From the NCBI RefSeq assembly GCF_013030265.1, contig NZ_WPZQ01000002.1, positions 248,001-312,000 on the forward strand: a stretch of 64,000 bases of DNA, given 5' to 3'. The translations under genes were made by a program, and so were the position numbers. Shown one piece after another: positions 18,275 through 28,043 of this stretch (position 1 is its first letter; every line of letters begins with the position of its first letter). This DNA is from Ruegeria arenilitoris (GTDB taxonomy: Bacteria > Pseudomonadota > Alphaproteobacteria > Rhodobacterales > Rhodobacteraceae). The notes beneath the pieces were generated by a model. The model was not told the origin of the DNA. It worked only from the letters and a program-made list of their open reading frames with translations, and searched no databases.

Positions 18275-18631
18275 ATGCTGAACTTCTTTCAACGACTGCG
18301 TGACAGAACACGCTGGAGCTGGCAGGGCGTGATCACGACCTGGCGCGAGGAATACTCGTTCCGTGTCTGGGGATGGCTCAATGTGTTCTCGGCTGCATTG
18401 GCGTTTTGGCTGCCGTTGACTGCGGGCGAACGTGCCATGATTCTCGCGTTGGGAATCCTGGTTCTGGCGGCTGAGTTGTTCAACACAGCTGTCGAACGTG
18501 CGGTCGATCACACCTCAACCGAACATCACACTTTGGCAGGGCAGGCAAAAGATGCAGCCAGCGCAGCCGTGGCGCTAACTGCAGTAGCAGCTGGGGTTGC
18601 CTGGCTGGTTGTGTTGTTCAGCTTGATTTAG
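18275..18631 (+). CDS. dgkA: Diacylglycerol kinase, prokaryotic type
   Basis: Small integral-membrane enzyme that phosphorylates diacylglycerol to phosphatidic acid in phospholipid recycling. The 118-residue protein has three membrane helices (about residues 30-50, 55-75, 95-117) and the family signature LAAELFNTAVERAVD near residue 64, followed by AGQAKDAASAAV near residue 88, the acidic/Asn active-site segments of DgkA. The length matches the family. It stands alone, convergent with the secreted Tyr/His-rich gene. Confidence 0.92.
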   Translation: MLNFFQRLRDRTRWSWQGVITTWREEYSFRVWGWLNVFSAALAFWLPLTAGERAMILALGILVLAAELFNTAVERAVDHTSTEHHTLAGQAKDAASAAVALTAVAAGVAWLVVLFSLI

Positions 18632-18648
18632 CCAGCGCTCCACAATTC

Positions 18649-19005
18649 TTAGTTCTGAAACCGCAGCCCGAACCGGTGTTTTCGATGTTTGAACACATAC
18701 CGCTTTGGCGCTGGATAGTAGTAGCCTTTGTATTTGTGACGTTTGACCCCATGATGTGGTCGGACTTTATAGGTTGAGCCATAGCTAACATGTGGTCTGG
18801 TTGAGTAGTGCCGGATAGTCGGAGCGTAATAGTATCTGCGAACATGATGCTGACTTCGCTGGTGAATACTCAGCTTGACTGATCCAACCGTAATGAAGCC
18901 GGAAACACTACTGTCATAGCTCTGCGCGGAAACCGGGCCTGAGAGCAGATGTACTGCGACGATGACAGCAGCGCATCGTGGGATAGGTCGAAACACGCGA
19001 AACAT
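18649..19005 (-). CDS. Secreted Tyr/His/Arg-rich protein of unknown function
   Basis: A 118-residue protein with a signal peptide (MFRVFRPIPRCAAVIVAVHL to a likely cleavage after SAQ). The mature part begins SYDSSVSGFITVG and then becomes strikingly rich in Tyr, His, Arg and Lys (for example HHVRRYYYAPTIRHYS and KGYYYPAPKRYVFKHRKH). The start at 19005 has GGAGG 5 bases upstream; a longer frame adds 21 residues. No enzymatic motif is seen. Low-complexity basic secreted proteins of this kind may bind metal or cell wall, but that is speculation. Confidence 0.72.
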   Translation of the reverse strand: MFRVFRPIPRCAAVIVAVHLLSGPVSAQSYDSSVSGFITVGSVKLSIHQRSQHHVRRYYYAPTIRHYSTRPHVSYGSTYKVRPHHGVKRHKYKGYYYPAPKRYVFKHRKHRFGLRFQN

Positions 19006-19144
19006 GAGAACCTCCGTTTGGGACAGGGTTTCATGTCTATGATCGGTCAAAGGCGCGCTGTTTGCCAATAAACTTGGGTCACGCTTTGCCTATCGCACTT
19101 CATCAGCGGTACTGTGGGTTTGTCTGATCAGAATGTCAGACAGT

Positions 19145-20524
19145 TCAGCCCCACAGATCATATTCACCGGCCTCATCCACTTCGACCGTCACGATATCGC
19201 CCGGCTTCAAGGCCTCGAAGCCTTCATCAATGAACAGGTTGCCGTCAATCTCGGGAGCGTCGGATTTGGTCCGGCAGGTTGCCGCGTCGCCATCGACCTC
19301 GTCCACGATGACTTCGATCCTTTGTCCGACTTTTGCGGCCAGCTTGGCTTCTGAGATCGCCTGAGCCTTTTCCATAAAACGTTCCCACCGGTCTTGTTTG
19401 ACTTCGGCGGGGACATGATCCGGCAGATCATTCGATCTTGCACCGTCCACGTTTTCGTACTGAAAACACCCGACGCGATCCAGTTGTGCCTCGTCCAACC
19501 AGTCCAGCAGTGTTTGGAACTCTGCCTCGGTTTCACCAGGATACCCCACGATGAAGGTCGACCGCAGGGTGATGTCCGGGCAGGTTGCGCGCCAGGCTGC
19601 AATCTCATCCAGGGTTTTGGCTGCTGCTGCGGGGCGAGCCATGCGTTTCAAGACGTCGGGGTGGGCATGCTGGAAGGGAATGTCCAGATATGGCAGCACG
19701 TTACACCCCGCATCAGCCATGAGCGGGATCAGTTCGCGCACATGCGGATAGGGGTATACGTAGTGAAGCCGGACCCAGGCGTCCAACTTTCCAAGCTCGC
19801 GGGCCAGATCGGTTATGTGGGTACGCACCTCACCGTCTTTCCACGGGTTCACATCATACTTGCGATCCAGCCCATAGGCTGAGGTGTCTTGCGAGATGAC
19901 CAATAGCTCGCGTACCCCATTATCGACCAGTTTTTCCGCCTCACGCAGAACTGCATGTGCTGGCCGGCTGGCGAGTTTGCCGCGCATGTCCGGGATGATG
20001 CAGAACTTGCATTTGTGGTTACAGCCCTCGGAAATCTTCAGATAGCTGTAATGACGCGGGGTGAGCTGTACGCTGCTGGCGGGCAACAGATCCACAAACG
20101 GATCCGGGTCCGGCGGCACGGCCGAGTGAACAGCATCCAGAACCTGTTCGTACTGGTGCGGGCCGGTGACGGCCATGATGCGCGGGTGATGTTCGCGAAT
20201 GTAATCCGGTTCGGCCCCCAGACAGCCGGTCACGATGACCTTTCCATTTTCCACCAGTGCCTCGCCGATCGCATCCAGCGATTCCGCCTTGGCACTATCG
20301 AGAAACCCGCATGTGTTCACGATCACGGCATCCGCGCCTGAATAGTCGGGTGATATGCCGTATCCTTCGGCACGAAGGCGGGTCAGAATGCGTTCACTGT
20401 CGACCAGTGCTTTGGGACAGCCCAATGAGACCATGCCGATGGTAGGCTGGTTCGAACGTGGCGTCTCGGTGATCCGGGCGGCAGGGGCCAGGTCGGGGCG
20501 GAGGTTTGGCGGGTTCGTGGTCAT
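19145..20524 (-). CDS. rimO: Ribosomal protein uS12 methylthiotransferase
   Basis: Radical-SAM enzyme that methylthiolates the conserved Asp of ribosomal protein S12. The 459-residue protein has all three domains: the UPF0004 N-domain with cysteines in [27 protein letters not shown] and [11 protein letters not shown]; the radical-SAM motif [18 protein letters not shown] (CxxxCxxC, near residue 160); and a C-terminal TRAM domain ([15 protein letters not shown] onward). The start [11 protein letters not shown] at 20524 is chosen; a longer frame adds 32 residues with no SD and unlike the family. It is divergent from the AsmA gene, with about 100 bp between. Confidence 0.95.
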   Translation of the reverse strand: MTTNPPNLRPDLAPAARITETPRSNQPTIGMVSLGCPKALVDSERILTRLRAEGYGISPDYSGADAVIVNTCGFLDSAKAESLDAIGEALVENGKVIVTGCLGAEPDYIREHHPRIMAVTGPHQYEQVLDAVHSAVPPDPDPFVDLLPASSVQLTPRHYSYLKISEGCNHKCKFCIIPDMRGKLASRPAHAVLREAEKLVDNGVRELLVISQDTSAYGLDRKYDVNPWKDGEVRTHITDLARELGKLDAWVRLHYVYPYPHVRELIPLMADAGCNVLPYLDIPFQHAHPDVLKRMARPAAAAKTLDEIAAWRATCPDITLRSTFIVGYPGETEAEFQTLLDWLDEAQLDRVGCFQYENVDGARSNDLPDHVPAEVKQDRWERFMEKAQAISEAKLAAKVGQRIEVIVDEVDGDAATCRTKSDAPEIDGNLFIDEGFEALKPGDIVTVEVDEAGEYDLWG

Positions 20525-20623
20525 GGCGCGGCATATAGTGGGGAACGCTTCCCCTTGCAAATGTTGCGCGCACAGGGCTGACTTGTCATCGAGCAGACAA
20601 GCCGAAAAGGCAGAGGGCAAAAC

Positions 20624-22591
20624 ATGAAATGGTTGGTGCGAATCCTATTCATACTGGTTGCAGCATTCGGGCTGGTCATAGGCGCGTTGTTGTTGATGCC
20701 GGGGGATAAACTCGGCGCCATACTGGCCGAACAGGTGCGTGCGCAGACCGGACGTGAACTGACCCTTTCCGGCGACGTGCGCTTGTCCTTCTGGCCTGTT
20801 CTGGGAATGGAAACAGGTCCGGTCACCTTTGGAAACGCATCATGGGCTGGTCCACAACCAATGCTGAGCGCCAATAGTCTGGCTGTGGGCGTGGACGCAT
20901 CAGCGTTGTTGGCAGGCGATCTGCGAATCAAACGCGTGTTGGCAGAGGACCCCGTGTTGCGGCTTGAGTTGTCCGAAGGGCGCGGGAACTGGGAACTCAC
21001 TGTGGCGCAGTCGGGTGCGACCGTACCGGCGAATGAGGTAGGTACACCCTCCGCAGCGGAGCCGGGTGCAATTACCCTTGATCGTCTGGAACTGACCAAC
21101 GCAAGGCTGATCTATGTCGAGAATGGCGAGATTAAGATGGATTTCGCCAATGTTGATCTGGCGGCCAGATGGCCTGAAATCGACGCCCCTATGGAGATGC
21201 AGGCAAGCATGTCAGTACCCGGCGGGAGCGCTGAAGTAGACCTTACGATCCCGGATTTGCCCGCATTCGCATCCGGCGTGGTAACGCCGCTTGAGCTGAC
21301 TATGACAGCTCCGGGAGGAGATATCGGTTTCTCGGGCCGAGTGAACATTGCCGGTGAAATGGATGGCAAGACCCGGATCAAGACATCCAGCACCGAACAG
21401 ATGTTGGCGGCGTTTGGTCAGGGCGGAGTTTCGGTCCCATACGGGCTGGGGCAGGTTGCGAATGTCTCGAGCCAAATGACCTATACCAAAGATGGTCGCA
21501 TCTCATTGCGCGGGATGAGCGCCGTTCTGGATAACAATCGGTTCGATGGAGAGGCCGACATTGTCATTTCTGATCCCCCGCATCTGACAGCGCGACTGAA
21601 TGGCGGGGATCTTGATCTCTCACAGATTGCCGGAACCGAAGCGACCAGCACCTCAACCGGTGGCGGGAGCAGCGCTGCAGCACCTGTTTCAGAGGGTTGG
21701 TCCAATGACCCGATTGATGCGTCTGCTTTGTCGCTGGCAAATGGCAATATCCGGCTGCAAGCCAACTCAATCGCCGTGCCGGGCATGACCTTTGGCGCGA
21801 GTGATTTGACCATGAGCCTTGATAGATCACGGGCCGTTCTGAAAATGCATCCGGCTACTTTGTTTTCGGGGCAACTGAATGGTCAGGTCGTTGCGAACAA
21901 CAGAAACGGATTGTCGGTCGGGGGAGATCTGACAGCGACCGGGATAAACATCCAGCAGGCACTGAGTACTCTGGGTGGCATAGAACGTCTGTCCGGCACC
22001 GGATCAGGTTCCCTCAAATTCCTTGGGGTGGGGCAAACGGAAAATCAAATTATGAATTCGCTCAGCGGATCCGGTAGCCTTGATGTTGAAAGCGGCGTCA
22101 TCTCGGGTATTGATCTCGATCGCCTGATGGGGCGCGGCAACGTGTCAGGAGGGACGACGGTCTTCAACAGCCTGACCGCAAGCTTCACCATGGATGGTGG
22201 GAACCTGACCAATGAAGATCTGTTAATGACCCTCAAGAATTACAGGGCAGATGGCAAAGGGCGTGTCGGGCTGGGTGCCCGTGACATTGACTATCTCTTC
22301 ACACCAGTCGCGTTGAGGGCAAATTCAGGCGAGGGTATCGCAGTACCCGTTCGTATCGTCGGACCATGGAGCGACCCATCGATCCGGCCTGACCTGACCA
22401 AAGTGATCGAGGCTGCGGCCGAAGGTAAGGTCAAGGAACTTGAACAGGATGCGAAGGACAAGGTCCTGAAGAAGGTCGGGGATGAACTGGATACCACAAT
22501 CACCGACAGCGATCAGATCGAGGATGCGCTCAAAAGCAAACTCGAAGAAGAGGCCAAGAAAGGTCTTCTGAAATTGTTCGGTGGCGACTGA
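20624..22591 (+). CDS. AsmA family protein
   Basis: Large envelope protein of 655 residues with one N-terminal membrane anchor (residues 4-24) and a periplasmic beta-rich body. Family features are the start ...[39 protein letters not shown] and the C-terminal AsmA-2 region with [30 protein letters not shown] and the LFTPVALRA...[17 protein letters not shown] pattern. AsmA-like proteins are now seen as bridge-like lipid transfer proteins between the membranes. The C-terminal 50 residues are charged and helical ([17 protein letters not shown]). GAGGG precedes the ATG. A strong bidirectional terminator follows. Confidence 0.92.
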   Translation: MKWLVRILFILVAAFGLVIGALLLMPGDKLGAILAEQVRAQTGRELTLSGDVRLSFWPVLGMETGPVTFGNASWAGPQPMLSANSLAVGVDASALLAGDLRIKRVLAEDPVLRLELSEGRGNWELTVAQSGATVPANEVGTPSAAEPGAITLDRLELTNARLIYVENGEIKMDFANVDLAARWPEIDAPMEMQASMSVPGGSAEVDLTIPDLPAFASGVVTPLELTMTAPGGDIGFSGRVNIAGEMDGKTRIKTSSTEQMLAAFGQGGVSVPYGLGQVANVSSQMTYTKDGRISLRGMSAVLDNNRFDGEADIVISDPPHLTARLNGGDLDLSQIAGTEATSTSTGGGSSAAAPVSEGWSNDPIDASALSLANGNIRLQANSIAVPGMTFGASDLTMSLDRSRAVLKMHPATLFSGQLNGQVVANNRNGLSVGGDLTATGINIQQALSTLGGIERLSGTGSGSLKFLGVGQTENQIMNSLSGSGSLDVESGVISGIDLDRLMGRGNVSGGTTVFNSLTASFTMDGGNLTNEDLLMTLKNYRADGKGRVGLGARDIDYLFTPVALRANSGEGIAVPVRIVGPWSDPSIRPDLTKVIEAAAEGKVKELEQDAKDKVLKKVGDELDTTITDSDQIEDALKSKLEEEAKKGLLKLFGGD

Positions 22592-22614
22592 GCTATGTTT
22601 CGAGCCAAACGAAA

Positions 22615-22637
22615 ACGGGGCACCTAAGGTGCCCCGT
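22615..22637. terminator. Bidirectional terminator between the AsmA and phosphohexomutase genes
   Basis: ACGGGGCACC (22615-22624) and GGTGCCCCGT (22628-22637) form a perfect 10-bp stem with a 3-base loop. T-rich tails occur on both strands (ATTGTTT on plus, TTTCG on minus). Genes converge here. Confidence 0.82.
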
Positions 22638-22650
22638 ATTGTTTCAGTGA

Positions 22651-24150
22651 TCAGATTGTCTGGTCGTAGTCACCGACATTGGGCTCGGTGCGAATGACGG
22701 CGTCAATATCCGCAAAAATAGCGCGCATTTCGTCTTCGCTTTCGCTGCTTTCACAGACGACAACCAGATTGGGGGTGTTCGACGACGCGCGCACCAGACC
22801 CCAGCTGCCATTGTCCAGAATGACCCGAGCACCGTTTACGGTCACGACCTCCTTGATCGGACGTCCGGCAAATGTCTCGCCTGCATCCGCCTTGGCGACC
22901 AGCTTGTCGACCAACCGTTTGAGGATGTCATACTTTTCGGTATCGGCTGCATAGGGCGACATGGTCGGGGTCGACCATGTTTTAGGCAGGGCCTTGCGCA
23001 GGTCAGACATGCTCTGATCCGGGTTGCGGTCCATCAGTTTGCAGATCTCGACGGCTACGCGCATTCCGCAGTCATAGCCTCGCCCGATAGGTTCGGCCAA
23101 AAAGTAGTGTCCTGACTTTTCAAACCCGGCCAGCGCGCCGATTTCCTTGACGCGACGCTTCATATGGCTGTGACCGGTCTTCCAGTAGTCAGCTTTGACG
23201 CCATGCGCCTGCAGCTCGGGGTCGCTGGCGAACAGGCCGGTGGATTTGACGTCCGCCACAAAGGTCGAGCCGGGATGCAGCTTGGCCAGATCGCGGGCCA
23301 TGATTACGCCGACTTTATCGGCGAAAATCTCTTCGCCTTCATCATCAACGACGCCGCAACGATCGCCATCCCCGTCGAAGCCAAGCGCCAGATCGGCGCC
23401 GCTGGCTTTGAGGGTGTCGGCCATGTCATGCAGCATTTCCATGGCTTCCGGGTTCGGGTTGTAGTTGGGGAAAGTGTAGTCCAGCTCGTTGTGGCTGGGT
23501 ACGATTTCGACGCCGATCCGCTCAAATAACTCGGGGGCAAAGGCCGAAGCTGTGCCGTTCCCGGTGGCGCAAACCACCTTGAGCGGACGTGACATTTTGA
23601 AATCGCCCACCAGATCGTTGATATAAGCCTCTTTCACGCCATCAACGAATTCGTAAGAGCCACCTTCACGGGCGACGCCTTCACCGTTCAGCACGATATC
23701 GCGCAGCTCGGACATCTCGTCAGGGCCATGGGTCAAAGGCCTGTCAAAGCCCATCTTAACGCCGGTCCAGCCGTTGGGGTTATGGCTGGCAGTGACCATT
23801 GCCACCGCAGGCACGTCCAGATGGAACTGTGCAAAATAGGCCATCGGGCTGACAGCCGGGCCGATGTCCTTGACCTGAATACCGGCCTGCATCAGCCCAA
23901 GGATCAGCGCATTCTTGATGGCCAGAGAATAGTCACGATAGTCGTTGCCAACCGCGATTACCGGCTCGATGCCGCGCTTATGCATCTGCGTACCCAGTCC
24001 CAGACCAAGGGCAGTCATGCCGGGCAGGTTGATCTCCTCAGGGTATTTCCAGCGGGCGTCATATTCGCGAAATCCGGTGGGAGTGATCATAGGGTCGCGC
24101 AGAAAATTCCAGGTGTTCGGAGTCACCTCGGGGATTGGCTTGGTCATCAA
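22651..24150 (-). CDS. Phosphomannomutase/phosphoglucomutase
   Basis: Alpha-D-phosphohexomutase interconverting hexose 1- and 6-phosphates for sugar-nucleotide synthesis. The 499-residue protein has the four-domain layout: the phosphoserine loop TASHNPNGWTGVK near residue 121, the metal loop FDGDGDRCGVV near residue 260, the sugar loop GFEKSGHYF near residue 340 and the C-terminal phosphate-binding RASSNTPNLVVVCES. It lies 12 bases downstream of kdsA on the same strand and so is probably cotranscribed with the capsule-type genes. Sugar specificity (mannose or glucose) cannot be read from sequence. Confidence 0.93.
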   Translation of the reverse strand: MMTKPIPEVTPNTWNFLRDPMITPTGFREYDARWKYPEEINLPGMTALGLGLGTQMHKRGIEPVIAVGNDYRDYSLAIKNALILGLMQAGIQVKDIGPAVSPMAYFAQFHLDVPAVAMVTASHNPNGWTGVKMGFDRPLTHGPDEMSELRDIVLNGEGVAREGGSYEFVDGVKEAYINDLVGDFKMSRPLKVVCATGNGTASAFAPELFERIGVEIVPSHNELDYTFPNYNPNPEAMEMLHDMADTLKASGADLALGFDGDGDRCGVVDDEGEEIFADKVGVIMARDLAKLHPGSTFVADVKSTGLFASDPELQAHGVKADYWKTGHSHMKRRVKEIGALAGFEKSGHYFLAEPIGRGYDCGMRVAVEICKLMDRNPDQSMSDLRKALPKTWSTPTMSPYAADTEKYDILKRLVDKLVAKADAGETFAGRPIKEVVTVNGARVILDNGSWGLVRASSNTPNLVVVCESSESEDEMRAIFADIDAVIRTEPNVGDYDQTI

Positions 24151-24162
24151 ATATCTCGATCG

Positions 24163-24996
24163 TTAAATTTGAATTGGGTTGGCTTTGGCCAGCGCATCAA
24201 AGCGCATCAACGTGTCAACGAGCTTGGGCATCTGATCCAGGTAGATCATGTTTGGCCCATCACAGGGTGCATTGTCGGGATCCTGATGGGTCTCCATGAA
24301 TACTGCTGCTGCACCCACCGCAACTGCGGCACGGGCCATAACGGGTGCAAATTCTCGCTGCCCGCCTGATGATCCGCCGCGGCCGCCAGGCTGCTGCACC
24401 GAATGCGTTGCATCCATGACGACTGGGTAGCCAGTCTGCGCCATGATCGGCAACGACCGCATGTCCGCGACCAGAGTGTTATAGCCAAACGAAGCCCCAC
24501 GCTCGGTCAGGAGGAGATTATGGTTGCCGGTGCTTTCGATCTTGGTGACGATGTTCTGCATTTCCCAAGGGGCAAGAAACTGACCCTTTTTGACGTTGAT
24601 CACGGCGCCAGTGTTCCCTGCGGCCAGCAACATGTCTGTCTGGCGACAAAGGAAGGCCGGGATCTGCAGCACATCCACGGCCTCGGCAGCGATCGCGCAT
24701 TGCGCTTCGGAATGAACGTCGGTCAGAACCGGTATGCCCATGGTTTTGCGGATATCGTCCAGAACCTTGAGTCCTGCATCAATACCCATTCCGCGCTTGC
24801 CGGATAGCGAGGTCCGGTTGGCTTTGTCATACGAAGCCTTGAAGACATATTGTGCACCAGCGGCTTCGCAGGCTTCTTTCATTGTGCCCGCGATCATCTG
24901 AGCGTGGTCCGCGGTCTCAAGCTGGCAGGGACCGGCGATGATGGTAAGCGGAAGGTCGTTGCCAACTGTCAGATCGGCGATTTTTACATGTTTCAT
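24163..24996 (-). CDS. kdsA: 3-deoxy-8-phosphooctulonate synthase (KDO 8-P synthase)
   Basis: Condenses phosphoenolpyruvate with arabinose 5-phosphate to give KDO 8-phosphate for LPS and KDO-linked capsules. The 277-residue protein has the family segments FKASYDKANRTSLSGKRG (about 53), VLTDVHSEAQ, QIPAFLCRQTD (about 112) and DATHSVQQPGG near residue 195. The Cys in IIAGPCQLET near residue 23 is at the position that marks metal-dependent (class II) KdsA. It starts 5 bases after the KpsE-like gene stop and runs into the phosphohexomutase gene, so it forms part of the surface-polysaccharide operon. Confidence 0.95.
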   Translation of the reverse strand: MKHVKIADLTVGNDLPLTIIAGPCQLETADHAQMIAGTMKEACEAAGAQYVFKASYDKANRTSLSGKRGMGIDAGLKVLDDIRKTMGIPVLTDVHSEAQCAIAAEAVDVLQIPAFLCRQTDMLLAAGNTGAVINVKKGQFLAPWEMQNIVTKIESTGNHNLLLTERGASFGYNTLVADMRSLPIMAQTGYPVVMDATHSVQQPGGRGGSSGGQREFAPVMARAAVAVGAAAVFMETHQDPDNAPCDGPNMIYLDQMPKLVDTLMRFDALAKANPIQI

Positions 24997-25001
24997 GAGT
25001 C

Positions 25002-26582
25002 TTACGAGGATACCTGTTCACGAAGGACTGACGCTGTAAGCGAAATCAACAGGTAGATACCAGCAAACAACAGGAAAGCCAAAATCGTATTTTCAAACTT
25101 GCGTGGATAGGTGGGTTCCTGACTGGCCACCGGGTTTACGGACACCGTAAGATACCGAACCTTTCGGTTAGCCTCGGTGCGTGTTGTTTCCATCTGCTGC
25201 AAAGCGGTTTGGAGCATCATATCCCGTGCCGCCAGATCGGCTTGAGCCATCTGAATGCGAACGCTCAATCGGGCAAGCGAATTTTCGCCTGCAGACGCGT
25301 CCAGCATTTCGGCATTCAGTTCGGCAAGAACGGCTTCCAGTCGTTCGATGTCTGCCCTGACGCCGTCAACCTTGGCTTTGTTTGGTCGAAGATTGTCCAG
25401 AAGCGCTGCAAGTTGCAGTTCTTTGTCCTGTAACTGAACTTCGATTTCGTTGATGCGCCCGCGCATGCCTGCAAGGACATTTTCCGGATCAAGCACGGCG
25501 CCCTGCATTTGCAACTCAATCAGGTTCTCTTGTGCTTTTCGGCGTTCCTCTTGCGCAGTTTCGAAGCCCCTCAAGGCGTCCCGCATCTGATCTTCGCGCT
25601 TCAATTCGGTCAGCCCATTAATTCTCTCTTCGGCATAAGAAATCAGCAGGTTAGACAGATTAACCGAGGTTTCAGAATCTGGTGCGGCAACTTCCATCCG
25701 AATGATACCATCGGTTGGGTCATACCCGATCGTGATCATTTTTTTGTATAGCTTATAGGCCTCTTCAAGGCTCGCATCGGGGGACAGGCGCTGAATTGGA
25801 TCAATCCAATCCTGTTGGAAAATCTCGGTAAACCCGACATCTTTGTCGAGCCTTTGCAGCGCATCTTTGGATTCAAGGAACTCCTGGGTCGCAACGGAAT
25901 CCTGTGCTGTGGCGAATTGCGTTCCCGACAGCAAGCCTCCGATCGCTCCACCACCATCTGCCTGCAGAATGGAAAATGCGGAATCGCTTGCGTACATGGG
26001 CGTTGCCACGCGGTAGAAATAATATCCAACGACTATCGTGGGCAGCAAAACAAAAACAGCCAAACGCGCGAATAGCCCAATGAGTTTGCGTCGACGACGT
26101 TTGGCGACGTCTTTCTGGATTTGCCCGATCTCATATTCACGACGTTGGGCGGGGCTCAACTCTGGCCCTGGTAAGTTTTCCTGTGCCCTTTTAACCGTTT
26201 GGGGCAGTTGGATATTAATAGTGTCTTTAGGGTCAGTTTCTCTATTTGCTTCAGAACCCGATGAGGCCGCAAGTTCCAGCAGATTGGTGCGCTGGAACGG
26301 ATCAATGCCTTTCTGACGCAGTAACCGAACTGCATCGTAATCGGATGTGGCCGCCAACCCATTTTTTTGCGCCAGTCGACGAGCTACTCGTAACTGGCGG
26401 CCAGTCAACCCTTCGCGTTTGATGGCATCCAATTCAATGCCCGGCTGACTTTCGCCGGTGGCGGTGGGGGGTTGGGTTGCCCGCCGGATTCGGGAAATCG
26501 CTTCCGAGCGTGCTTCAGCGGTTCCTTCCCCTTGCGGCGCGTCGCCTGAATTGAATTTTTTAGCCTTGGGTTTGGTAGTCAT
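25002..26582 (-). CDS. kpsE: KpsE-like capsule polysaccharide export inner-membrane protein
   Basis: Polysaccharide co-polymerase type 3 protein of the ABC-dependent capsule export machinery. The 526-residue chain has an unusual cytoplasmic N-terminal extension of about 160 residues, then TM1 (about 172-192, FARLAVFVLLPTIVVGYYFY), a periplasmic region with long coiled-coil helices (about 330-470), and TM2 at the C-terminus (ILAFLLFAGIYLLISL). A short PMYASDSAFSI segment after TM1 is typical of Wzz/KpsE proteins. The start MTTKPKAKKF at 26582 overlaps the upstream ATPase gene by 23 bases, so the two are coupled. The extension contains a repeated-looking helical block GLTGRQLRVARRLAQKNGL and no known enzyme motif. 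Confidence 0.88.
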   Translation of the reverse strand: MTTKPKAKKFNSGDAPQGEGTAEARSEAISRIRRATQPPTATGESQPGIELDAIKREGLTGRQLRVARRLAQKNGLAATSDYDAVRLLRQKGIDPFQRTNLLELAASSGSEANRETDPKDTINIQLPQTVKRAQENLPGPELSPAQRREYEIGQIQKDVAKRRRRKLIGLFARLAVFVLLPTIVVGYYFYRVATPMYASDSAFSILQADGGGAIGGLLSGTQFATAQDSVATQEFLESKDALQRLDKDVGFTEIFQQDWIDPIQRLSPDASLEEAYKLYKKMITIGYDPTDGIIRMEVAAPDSETSVNLSNLLISYAEERINGLTELKREDQMRDALRGFETAQEERRKAQENLIELQMQGAVLDPENVLAGMRGRINEIEVQLQDKELQLAALLDNLRPNKAKVDGVRADIERLEAVLAELNAEMLDASAGENSLARLSVRIQMAQADLAARDMMLQTALQQMETTRTEANRKVRYLTVSVNPVASQEPTYPRKFENTILAFLLFAGIYLLISLTASVLREQVSS

Positions 26583-27219
26583 ATAGCTGCTTTGCCTCTT
26601 CCAAGGTTTCAAACATGTAGAGCTGCCCATCGACAAGCACAGCCGCTTGTCGTGCGAATTTTTCAAGTATCTTGGGGCTGTGCGAAACGATCACCAGGGT
26701 CGTGGTTCGTAAACGCTCCTGCAGGATTTCACCGGCCTTCTTGTTGAACTCCACGTCCGTGGTAGAGGGCATTCCTTCATCGATAAGGTACATATCGAAG
26801 TCCAGCGCCAACATCAGCGAAAATGTGAACCGCGCGCGCATGCCAGCCGAATAAGTGGCCAGCGGCTGGTTGAAATATTCACCCAAGCCACACAGCCAAC
26901 GGCAGTAGGCTTCGACATAGTCCGGATCCATACCGTAGATTTTGGCGATGTATCGCGCGTTTTCCAGAGCGGACATGCGTTTGGAAACGCCACCGGTGAA
27001 CCCCATCGGAAACGAGACCCGGCATTCGCGGCGTATAACGCCTTCATCGGGTTGCTCAAGCCCGGCCATCATGTTGATAAGAGTAGTCTTTCCTGTCCCG
27101 TTCGGCGCCAGAACCCCGAGGGATTTGCCCAGCTCGACCCGGAAAGAGACATTGTCCAGGATCACCTTTCGGCGCGTCCCGGTCCAGAAGGATTTGCTGA
27201 CGTTCTCAAATTCAAGCAT
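26560..27219 (-). CDS. kpsT: KpsT-like capsule export ABC transporter ATP-binding protein
   Basis: ATPase of 219 residues energising polysaccharide export. Walker A is LAPNGTGKTTLINMM (about residue 37), the signature region TYSAGMRARFTFSL near residue 141, Walker B DFDMYLIDEGMPS near residue 158, and the switch His in LVIVSHSP. The modified signature SAGM and the absence of the classical LSGGQ are typical of KpsT/Wzt-type ATPases. No KpsM permease gene is adjacent in this window; it must be elsewhere or not needed here. It leads a run kpsT-kpsE-kdsA-phosphohexomutase. Confidence 0.9.
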   Translation of the reverse strand: MLEFENVSKSFWTGTRRKVILDNVSFRVELGKSLGVLAPNGTGKTTLINMMAGLEQPDEGVIRRECRVSFPMGFTGGVSKRMSALENARYIAKIYGMDPDYVEAYCRWLCGLGEYFNQPLATYSAGMRARFTFSLMLALDFDMYLIDEGMPSTTDVEFNKKAGEILQERLRTTTLVIVSHSPKILEKFARQAAVLVDGQLYMFETLEEAKQLYDYQTQG

Positions 27220-27410
27220 TCACGACCTGCTGATCGTTCCTTTGATGTCTGTCATTCGTCGGATCGTATCACCAGCGTTTCTGCTACCGATCCATGTTGG
27301 CCACATTATGTCGAAATATGAAACAAATGATCAATGCGTTCCGGTCGTTGTTCAGGATTGTGTGACCTGTGGCTCCACCACTGGATCGAAATCGCAGGAC
27401 CATTATCTTC

Positions 27411-28043
27411 ATGACAAGCAATGAACAAGCTGGATTGAGGAAACCTTATCATCCTATGAATTTGCTGGCCGATCAGATCCGGTCCTGCCGTCTATGCGCA
27501 GATACATTTGCGCAAACCTATACGGCGCATGAACCGCGCCCCGTGGTCTGGTTTCAATCGGGATCACGAATATTGATCGCAGGCCAGGCTCCCGGTGCGC
27601 GCGTCCACGAATCCGGTCGTCCGTTTACCGATCCGTCGGGTGATCGATTGCGTGAATGGCTCGGCCTGGATGAGGACGTGTTTTATGACAGGACGCAGAT
27701 TTCCATTGTGCCGATGGCTTTCTGTTTTCCCGGCTATAACGACCGCAAGGCCGACTTGCCGCCGCCCCCGATCTGTGGCCACACGTGGCATGACAAGGTG
27801 ATGGAGGAGTTGGGTGAAGTGCCTCTGACTGTGTTGGTTGGCGGCCATGCACATAAGTATCACCTGGGCGCCCGAACACCTGTCACGGAGACTGTTCGAA
27901 ACTGGCGAGACCATGCGCCGCGTGTCTTTGCCTTGCCTCACCCGTCGTGGCGCAATACGGCATGGTTGAAGAAGAACCCGTGGTTCGAAGCTGAACTGTT
28001 GCCGGTTTTGCGTGCGCGGGTACAAGAGGTGCTGAATGACTGA
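27411..28043 (+). CDS. Uracil-DNA glycosylase family protein
   Basis: UDG-superfamily protein of about 210 residues. The N-terminal IRSCRLCADTF, the phosphate-binding LIAGQAPGARVHESGRPF (about 55), and the C-terminal ALPHPSWRNTAWLKKNPWF (about 175) match the family of UDG-fold proteins common in Alphaproteobacteria, which differs from canonical family 1 Ung. Only one CxxC-like pair is present, so a 4Fe-4S cluster as in family 4 is doubtful. The start could be ATG at 27411 or MNLLADQIRS at 27456; the shorter one fits the family better but its SD is 15 bases away. The gene overlaps the SseB start by 8 bases. DNA repair activity is inferred, not shown. Confidence 0.8.
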   Translation: MTSNEQAGLRKPYHPMNLLADQIRSCRLCADTFAQTYTAHEPRPVVWFQSGSRILIAGQAPGARVHESGRPFTDPSGDRLREWLGLDEDVFYDRTQISIVPMAFCFPGYNDRKADLPPPPICGHTWHDKVMEELGEVPLTVLVGGHAHKYHLGARTPVTETVRNWRDHAPRVFALPHPSWRNTAWLKKNPWFEAELLPVLRARVQEVLND

